Assembly: GCA_031308135.1 (NCBI GenBank)
Contig: JAHLJT010008756.1
Location: 73,815,821-73,879,820 of the forward strand
Direction: 5' to 3'
Source: Acheta domesticus
Taxonomy: Eukaryota > Arthropoda > Insecta > Orthoptera > Gryllidae
DNA: 64,000 nt
Shown: one piece after another, positions 56,172-64,000 of the stretch
Layout: each line of letters begins with the position of its first letter
Position numbering within the stretch: the stretch's first letter is position 1
Translations under genes and position numbers: made by a program
The notes under the pieces: model-generated
The model's database searches: none
Told to the model about the DNA's origin: nothing
The model's input: only the letters and a program-made list of their open reading frames with translations

Positions 56172-57771
56172 ACTTTCCCGTATACGTACGTATACACGGA
56201 GTGATATACGTAGTATAGGGAAAGTTATGTAATGCTGCGCGAAAAAATGGCCAATTTTCGGCGGAAAAAAAATTAATTGCCGGGCCGTGAAAACGAATAA
56301 GTGGATAAAACCAGTTGCTAAATTAAGAAAAAAAAATCCTCTATCTCGTGGTGTGGTCAAAATCCATGATTTGTTGCTTCTTTATACTTAAAAATAGATT
56401 AACGGCATTCCGTCCGTCTGTCCGTCTGTGGTCAACGCTAGCGCCTAAACCGTTCAGTCGATTTTCTTCAAAATTGATATTCCCCAATCGATCTGATTCT
56501 AGTCGAAGCTTTGTGATTTTGAAAAAGATTCTTTAAAATTTGGGGGTACTTTATATGAAGCCCCACGGGGATTTTCAACATTTTCTCAAAAACGGCTCCA
56601 AATGTTTTCTTTAAATTTCTTGTATGAATAGAGGAAAATACACTTTTTAACATGGCATAGGTCCGATTTTCACGTACAGCTCTGAATTTTCGAAAATTGT
56701 GAAAGTTTGAATTTTTTTCGGCGTCTTTCTCCAACTACAAAATTGAAGATAGAGATTTTTTCTTCAAATAAAATTTATTCTGCATATTGAGTTCTTTAAT
56801 AAAGGTCATGTAAATGTTTTTCACAATTTTGGTAGTTTTCGTGCAATATTGCGTGCAATATGTGCAATTTTAAAAAATTACAAAAACAACATTTTCTAAA
56901 AACGGCTCCGAATTTTTTCTTTAAACTTTTGGTAGGGATAGTGGTAAATGTACTCTATCAATGACATAAAAGCCATTATGGTCTATCGGTTGGTTTTTTC
57001 AAAAATTACCAAAATGTAAATTTTTTTACTTGTCTCTCACGTCGTTAATATTTACATTATCGGCGATTTTTTTACATTATTATATTTACGAGTATATATG
57101 CTTTAAATAATGTCAAGTAAAGTTTCTCGAAAACACTACCGTTTTCTGTGAAAAGTAGCTCAAATTTCGGCATTTTCAGAAATGCTCAAACGTCATTTTC
57201 TCGTATATGGCTGTAATTTTTTTCTTGAAACTTTTGTAACGGATAGTGCTAATTACACTCATTAGTATAGCGTGAAGTTTATTTTGAGTTTTCTTTTTGT
57301 TTTGTTTTTTTTCAAAAATTATATAAATGTAAATTTTTTGAAAGATCTCTCACATCTTTAATATGCACATTATCCGCAATTTGTAAAGATGATTATATTT
57401 GTGAGTGTAAGTGCTTCAAATAATTTCAAATAAAGTATTTTGAAAACTCAAAAATTTTCTGTGAAAATGAGCATCAAATTTCGCATTTTTAGTAGTGCTA
57501 AAACGCCATTTTCTCTTAAACTGCACATAATTTTTAAAAGAAAATTGCCATTTACGGCTAGGTTTTTGTGTTCTTTAATATTCTAAAATTAATGTTTCTG
57601 TTCTACCAATAGGAAACCGAAAAATTAAGAAAATGACAAAAAATGTACTTTTGGCGATGATAGATGGTAGCTGGCAAGAAAGAGTATGTGGCAATTCCGA
57701 ATAGCTAGCGAAGACCCAGGAAAATAGAAAACTAATACGGGAAAGTCTGTGCCATTCTGTAGCACTACTAG
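56172..57771 (+). mobile_element. Helentron-like non-autonomous element, copy B (1600 bp)
   Basis: Same ends as copy A: T|ACTTTCCCGTATACG and ACTACTAG|T. The 3' subterminal ATACGGGAAAGT (57735-57746) is an exact inverse of the first 12 bases, and GTGC/GCAC (57750-57764) forms the 3' hairpin. Internal units begin at 56579, 56890, 57194 and 57507 (spacing 304-313), one more than in copy A. The 316-base length difference equals one unit. No coding frame. Confidence 0.75.
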
Positions 57772-59457
57772 TTTCTACCAGTGACTGATTCCGTTGCTTT
57801 CAATTTAGATTTTGCCTTGGTATGACATTAATCCTATTCTAGTTAATTGCGATTTTTTTATCATTTTTGTCATCAAATAATGTTAAAAATTATATACTGC
57901 TTTTATAACGAGCCTGCTGTTTGTGTAGTTCCAATTTTTTGCGCCTGACCACTTCCCAAAGCCTTGACGTTCTGTTTGGAGTCAAACGAGTTATGGACGA
58001 CGAATAGCAGTCGCACCTGCTCACGGCCACACCCTCTTTTCTCGAATATGAATTTCCTCGATCCATCATCTATAATTTTCTTTTTCATTTACTCGCCATG
58101 GTGGCGGGGTATAATTCTGTCGTATAAATAATACGCAACTGATATTTAATATTTGCCGCCTTTAATTAATTGCATCTACGACCAGCAACATTTTTTATGT
58201 ATTATCAATTGCAGAGTTCAGTGCCTTGGTCAGTAACCAATTGCCAAAGTTTTGTTGTTTAAAGTGTACAGACATAGGGGAATTGCTTATGTACGTCAGT
58301 AACACACACTGGACCTTGTTTTTAACAGCTAAATGGTGGGAAATATTTGAATAGATAACGTTCAAGTTCAAGGTTATTCCAAGAAAATATTTGGAGAGAA
58401 TAATCTAATGTATTGGATCACGGAAGTTCCCAAATTCGTTTTTAGATGTGACTACTATTAACACAATGAAAGTAGAATGATTTTTTCTTCGGTTGCTTTC
58501 CAATACATACTTTTTAATTGATATCTAATAGTGACATGATTAACACTATTAAATGTTTGTGTAATTTGTGAACTTTGCATTTTTTGATTACTTAGTATTT
58601 CCGGATACACCAACTACTATTAGTGCTACTACCATCATTAGTGCAGAAAGTTTGGTCCAAAAACGACTGTTTTCTTTCCCCTCTGGATCGTGAAGTTATG
58701 TACCGATCTACATTTTAGACTGCGGAATTTTTACCGCTCCAAGAATCTCTCCAAGCGGCTCACCGCCCTAGCTTGAACAAGGTCGAGTCTACCGTTCTAT
58801 CTCTCTCTCGCTCGACCTTCGTCGTCTCTCTCTCTCTCTCACTCACACACACACACAAATGAACATTCCACCAATTCAGGAATCTTGGACGTCTTGGTTA
58901 GTAAAAATAATGCAAGTGCAATTATGGGCTTCTGTATTTACAATCAGTGGTGGTTGCTAGCAAGAATAATCTGCGAACCATGAAGTGCGCCCACGCGCCC
59001 AATGACGCTGGTGTCTGTGACTCGTGGCAACCAGTGGTCACGAGCACGAGAGTTTCGGTTTGAGCGAGAGTGCTTTAAGCAATAATCGTCATTTCCAGTC
59101 GCTTCGCAATGCACCGGTGGAACACTCTTTTAAGAGTACGTGGTAAGTTTTAAAGATGTATTGTTGTTTTATTTATAGGTAGAGAAAATATATTTCTAAA
59201 GTATTATCACGGTATGATTTCTGAATGCAATACTTCTGTCAAATATTTGCAACATTCACAATTCCATGCGCAAGACTTGATGCGTCTAGGTTTTTACTGC
59301 GTATGTTCATAATCCTTATATTCCAATCAATTCACCACACCGGATACTTTTAAGTCCTATCCAACTTTAAGAATCTCCACATTCGTGTTTAAAACATCAC
59401 CAAATCTTGACCTAACGAATATGCAACATAACACGCTCTTGTCATCTCGTATCAAGG
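57772..59457. other. No recognisable gene; CT and CA simple repeats
   Basis: CT and CA dinucleotide runs occupy about 58798-58858. No gene, RNA or terminal repeats seen. Confidence 0.5.
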
Positions 59458-60405
59458 TTAACCCTCTGTGTGCCATGGGGTCGTTGACGACCTCAATCTT
59501 CCGAAAACTTTACATAAATTCATTAAAAATCCGAACAGATTTAATTGTGGCTCAATGAATTTTTTATTTAAGGTATTTGTTCTCCTATTTCATTTACATT
59601 TTCATTGAATACATTTATATATGCCTTACGTGACGTAATGATTCCTAAAAACTGTGCTTGGGGTCCTTGCGAGATCCCCATTGTATTTTCTGTAACTTTT
59701 TTCAGAATAAAATGCTTGGTTTTGTTTCATAATATTGCGCTTCCAATAAGTGTAAACACAGAAGCGGTTCTCAGAAGTGATTATCCCTTAGTTCTATTGT
59801 TGTTATCATGATGTTCCGATAAATTAGGAGCCTAATTCAAAGCCCGTTCTTCTCGTTCAGTATTGCATCACTTGCAGCCAAGTTCAGTTCGAAATGAATT
59901 TTCTTCTTTTTCCAAGAGCAAGACGAATTATTGAGATGTTTAGATATGCCTTTCAGACAGTGAACCGGCTAGGGAAGATACACCAACGAGTTCATCAAAT
60001 GTTTCGAAGAAGCGATCACGTTGCTTCACGTGCCCAGGAAAAAGTGATGTAAAAGTTAATATTTTTTGTTCAGTGTGTAAAATGTTTATTTGTAAGGAAC
60101 ATCGCTATATCAATCAATATGTTTAAATTGTAAGTGATTTAGAGTTACGTTTTATACTTGTCTACATTTATACATTTCTGAATTTGTTACTTTTCGAAAT
60201 AAATATTTTTGTCCTCGAAATTTTAATTGTTATATATTTTTTTTAATTTGAACTTCTTTTTCCCATCGATCAAAGATACCAACTTCAGGGATTTTTAAGT
60301 TTCAATCAGAAAATGATTGTCAAAAAGTGAAATTCGAAATGGGGTCTCAAAAGGACCCCCATGGTATTTTACGTTCCAGTGACACCATGGCACTCGGAGG
60401 GTTAA
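59458..60405 (+). mobile_element. piggyBac-like element, internally deleted, with TTAA target sites
   Basis: TTAA flanks both ends (59458-59461 and 60402-60405). The ends CCCTCTGTGTGCCATGG and, inverted, CCCTCCGAGTGCCATGG differ at two positions. TTAA duplication with CCCT ends is diagnostic for the superfamily. At 940 bp it is too short for a transposase gene (about 600 residues), but it keeps the gene's 3' end, so it is an internal deletion derivative that could be moved in trans. Confidence 0.88.
59944..60126 (+). pseudogene. piggyBac transposase C-terminal cysteine-rich domain, remnant
   Basis: After a stop at 59941, the frame reads ICLSDSEPAREDTPTSSS, then SRCFTCPGKSD, IFCSVCKMFICKEHRY and a stop at 60124. 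The C-X2-C ... C-X2-C ... C-X2-H layout is the zinc-binding C-terminal domain that binds the element's own ends. The catalytic core is missing. The serine/acidic linker before it is usual for the family. Confidence 0.8.
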
Positions 60406-60879
60406 GATTATCACAAATATCACTACTAGGTTAGCATCTGTCCTAAAAATACAACTTTCAAGTAGGAATGTATTAAAGTAAAAAAGTATCTTGAATGCAT
60501 TTCAGACAGTTAACAATACAACATGCCTATCCCTTACCTATTATAGTTCACGTCAGTGTTTTGGAACTTATTACTTCAGGGGGTTTTGGAAAGATATGCC
60601 GCGGCACAGTGGTGAATCTCCGAATTACGAGTACGTGTGTGTGTGAAGCGAAATGAATTTACTAAGAAAAATATTAACGTATAAAACAAATAGTGCATGT
60701 CTTTATATTTTAGTTTTGTAAAAATGATTTACATTGAGACTCCACGTCTGCACAGTTGTTTACAAATTCACCATTTTTGGTAATTAATCGGAAATGTGAG
60801 CTTCTTTGTTTTCGTCCAATAGACCAATCTGGAAAGATTTTAACACGAGTACACCTGCTCTTAGAATTGCTCTATACAA

Positions 60880-61150
60880 CCCCACGCGACGCCGTTCGTC
60901 ATTCCCAGCCGCGACGACGAGCCCCAGACCCGGCAGCGCAGGTCGCGCCTATTTCCGTGACCGCGCGCGAGAACAGAGCGACGATCTCTCCGCGCCTAAC
61001 GAAGGCGCCAAGGCGGATAGCGGAGAGGCGCGGTAACTCATCTCCAGCGGCGCGCGGTGGCTGTTGGCTCTGGGGCCCATTAGCCGCGCGCGGCCACGCC
61101 TCGCTTCGCCCGCGACGCCACGCCTCGGACGCGCCCGCCGCCTCACAGCT
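60880..61150. other. CpG-rich island
   Basis: GC-rich with many CpG and GCGCGCGG words, and shares GGGCCCATTAGCCGCGCGCG-like text with the island at 53.1 kb. Reading frames through it are open on both strands because of composition. A host regulatory region or a repeated GC-rich element are both possible. Confidence 0.5.
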
Positions 61151-61193
61151 AGTGATGCGACATCGATAGCAAAACATCGATGTTACCACACAT

Positions 61194-62050
61194 TGGTGTT
61201 CGAAAATAAAACATCGATGTTCAGAAGTATAAAGGCAGAGAAATAGAACTTCAAATGTACTAGGAGAGGTATGATGTACTGGGGATAGGATACAGAAATT
61301 CAGGATCTAACTTTCTCGCTGCATCTCCGTAAAAACACAATGGAACCCTCTTGTTAGAATATTTATATGAAAGAATCGGTGATCATTGAATAAATAGTTG
61401 AGCTTTACCTGTATTGGGCGCGGGGAGAAACAGTGTGGCATTAATTTCGGCTACCAAATTAGTGATTAATACTTCAACACCATTTTTAAGCGGGAAAATG
61501 TCGTGCGCTCTTTGAATGGCCGACTGTCGGTACCCGTTGCCAACTGTCTTGAGTTTAAATCCAATTGGCATGGCACGCTAAAACACACGCAGTCATGCTT
61601 GCTTCCATATGCCGAGACCACGACTGCTATGAAATCACTGCTGTGGAGTTTAAATTTTATAACAGTGCTTTAGTCGCGTCTTGCACGAAATATAGAAGCT
61701 TATAGAATCATAATACTACGCTGTCTGGCTTGCCATGTGACCAGGAAGTGCTGTAGGCTGGCGGTCATGTTTGAAAGCATGAGCAAAGCAGTTGAAGATC
61801 TGTCGCCAAAGAACTTTGTCTCCCAAAGCACCTCGTCAAGGAAGTAATTCTGCTCCTTTCTTCAAAATTAGCGCGCGGAGTTTGGGGAAACCGCAGCGCG
61901 ACGTTTAAAATGTATGTTCTGAGCTAGTAATTAATGCCAAAGGATTGTTATAATATTTGATGTTCTCGGGCGGTGCCAAATTTGAATCATTTTTGGCCGC
62001 TCGTGCCAACAAAACAAAAGCATCGGTGTTCAAAATAAAACATCGATGTT
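61194..62050. repeat. Direct repeat pair around ACATCGATGTT
   Basis: GGTGTTC, AAAATAAA and ACATCGATGTT occur in the same order at 61194-61221 and 62025-62050. ACATCGATGT is itself palindromic. Confidence 0.6.
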
Positions 62051-63454
62051 GATAATACATGTTTTAAAGCTTGTTTACATGATGACATGATTTGATAATG
62101 ATACATGACATGATATATGATACGATGACATGATACATGATTTTTAAAGCTTGTTTAGTAATCTCTAATAAAATTTGAGCAATGAAATTGAATTTGACAG
62201 TGGCCGTGTTTATTAATTCATAATTTAAGATTTAACTGAAAACAAGGTTGAAAAATAATTAAAACTATGGACAAATGCGATTCTGAAGCGTGAGCGCTCA
62301 AGGGAGGCCCCACGATGGAAATTTCCATAATTAGAAGCCCTTCGCCCACAGTGAATACGTTGGCCGTCTCTCCATGTGTGAAATACGGAGAAAGACGTAA
62401 GAAATACCAAGACATCGGGGGTCAACTCGGGCAAGAGAGTTTGCTTGATAAATGTATTACAAGCAGAGTTCGTTTAATTCGAGCACCTAAACTATGTGTT
62501 ACCATCAGTTATTATTTCATATTTTAACTTTTACAATAGTGTGATATTGGGAATTTCTCATTCACAAAGAAAACATCAAAAACGTGAAAATATCGAGCAC
62601 AAAGCAACGATGTTAAAAACATCGGCTTTAATATATCTATCTTTAAAACATCTATTTAGTAAAGCCAATGTTTTCTCGACTTCGTTGTTTTGTTCACAAT
62701 GCTTTTACTATTCGATGTGTTGTTTGTGAATGAAAAATTCTCGTTAATATTTTTAATTGGTATTTAATATAATTAATTTCCCGCCAAATGTTTTTGAAAA
62801 AGCTCTCCAAGATAGGTATAGATGTGAACTATGTCTCATATTTTTTTTTAGAATTTTATCTCCGAGTAATGACATGAAAAAATCAAAAACCGATTTTTTT
62901 TTTATTTTTGTTCTTTCTTACAAAATAATCAGGCTGTCGCTCTGAGATTTTGGGAAAATTACTTTCAAAATAATACTAAATATGCCCTCTATTAAAAAAT
63001 TGAATTAAACTTGGGGGCATTTTACCTCCCCCCCCCCTATACTGTTAAAGCCTTTAAAAGAAAATTATTGCGTATTAATTGTTCGATATTGTTATCTTAA
63101 CATCTTATTACAATACTCTATTTGTTATGAAACTAGCACTAACGATCTCCTTTGATAACACAGGCCAACAAAAAAAGGGTTTCAAAAAACTTTTTAAATC
63201 TTAATAGCTGATTTTTATAGTTTTTTGAGTGCCGCATCTGAACTCTATTTCTTTCCATCACCCACAGTTTGGTTAGAATTTGATCTATTAAGATCAAATG
63301 GGATTGGGAAAATATGCTGTATATACTAATAAAGTGAAAAATAAACGCCCTCTAAAATACCAACAGAACTTTATTTAAACATAGAAGATGGTTTTATATT
63401 CTTAACATTACATTCTACAAAGTGTTTACGTGTCCATTGACGTATATTTTCTTT

Positions 63455-64000
63455 CTTTTCTTTAAAGCCCCTGAAATAGCTCTTTCTCCTCTACACCATT
63501 TGCTGACTCCCTCGGTGAAGTGACCAACAGTAATCTCTCATCATTTTGGTGTTCCAGATAACGTTTTTTCATCACTTTCAGATCTTAATGAAACCGCGCA
63601 CCTTGTTCTTCACTTACAACACCTAAATCATCCGGAAAGAATTGTAAATGACTGTTAAAGAAGTAAACCTTGAGGCTCATTAAATATCTCAATTTCTTCA
63701 AATCTTTCAGCATATTGGCAACAATTGCTCGATAATCTTGGTCTTTTTTGTTGGCCAGGAACTTATTAATAACGTGATTAAAAGCACTCTACGCTTCATT
63801 TTCATTTTCTGTCAAATGTAGTTCAAATTGGGGATTAAACATCACTTTTCTAATATCAGTCTCAATGAAGATACTCTCTTTTAATAATTTTGCTGCAGAC
63901 AAATTGCGTAAACTTTTCACAAAGGTACTTGAAACACTGCTCATCTTTAGGTAAGGAAATTGTTTCATGAGACCTAATTTTATGTGCAATGGAATGAGGA
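63455..64000 (-). pseudogene. Broken member of a repeated arthropod protein family, runs off the edge
   Basis: The minus strand reads LHIKLGLMKQF, then FIETDIRKVMF (63989-63789), a stop, then SAFNHVINKFLANKKDQDYR, MSLKVYFFNSHLQFFPDDLG, VVSEEQGARFH, a stop, DLKVMKKRY and a shifted 'MMRDYCWSLHR'-like block near 63505. I recognise the order ('LHIKLGLMKQF...SLKMHFLHSHLDFFPENLG.VSDEQGERFHQDI...YCW') from a family present in very many copies in insects and cnidarians. Its function is unknown to me. At least three breaks make it non-functional. The N-terminal half lies beyond 64000. Confidence 0.65.

Larger units (their letters stand above)
60406..63454. other. No recognisable gene; island and small repeats
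   Basis: It contains the CpG island at 60880-61150, short repeats around ACATCGATGTT (61174-61221 and 62034-62050), and a minisatellite of ACATGAT-like words (62077-62142). No convincing coding region. Confidence 0.5.

Noticed and set aside
60756..61189. Overlapping open frames on both strands
   Set aside because: Same compositional effect of the GC island; no conserved domain.
1..64000. CRISPR arrays, operons, bacterial promoters and riboswitches
   Set aside because: Sequence is clearly eukaryotic and TE-dominated; the tandem repeats present are diverged, of 58-310 bp period, and lie inside mobile elements.

Overview
This window is eukaryotic, intron-era arthropod DNA, almost certainly from an insect with a large, repeat-rich genome. 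No host gene could be recognised with confidence. Nearly everything identifiable is a transposable element (TE) or its debris: copia, jockey-type and I-type LINEs, Penelope, Tc1, piggyBac, P-like/THAP, MULE/Foldback-like, hAT-like and Helentron-like elements. The PBS of the copia element matches the 3' end of animal initiator tRNA-Met. The mix, with several widely repeated arthropod protein families, would suit a polyneopteran or hemipteran insect; the order is a guess.

Layout. 1-5576 is a near-copy of 23366-29036 that ends exactly at a 1000-N gap (5577-6576). It differs from the other copy mostly by one-base indels, so it looks like an unpolished false duplication. 7441-13026 is a decayed I-clade LINE with RNase H. 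13600-14741 is a dead Tc1 element. 14955-17910 is a nested stack: a solo LTR sits inside a Helentron-like element, and beside it a Foldback/MULE-like element interrupts an old DDE transposase. 19076-23705 is a young copia element with LTRs differing at one base. 25656-26284 and 27372-27650 are LINE scraps with a 98-bp perfect palindrome in the first. 29725-34243 is a nearly intact jockey LINE with a 13-bp target duplication.

From 34.5 kb on, intact and broken copies of the Helentron-like non-coding family recur (34538-35821, 44113-44290, 56172-57771). Between them lie a P-like element with a dead THAP exon (37241-38248), a Penelope fragment with a GIY-YIG domain and hammerhead-like motif (42658-43702), a second candidate solo LTR (46995-47571), a cluster of unknown terminal repeats (48344-49510), a LINE reverse transcriptase scrap cut by a hAT-like MITE (49600-50314), a piggyBac derivative (59462-60401), and a broken repeated-family gene running off the right edge (63455-64000). 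Three short CpG-rich islands (50.7, 53.1 and 61.0 kb) are the only places that hint at host promoters.

The genes do not form a pathway. What the window records is an order of insertions. The most interesting structure is the Helentron-like family: asymmetric terminal repeats, T-T insertion sites, a 3' hairpin, and an internal ~300-bp tandem unit whose copy number differs by exactly one between the two complete copies.
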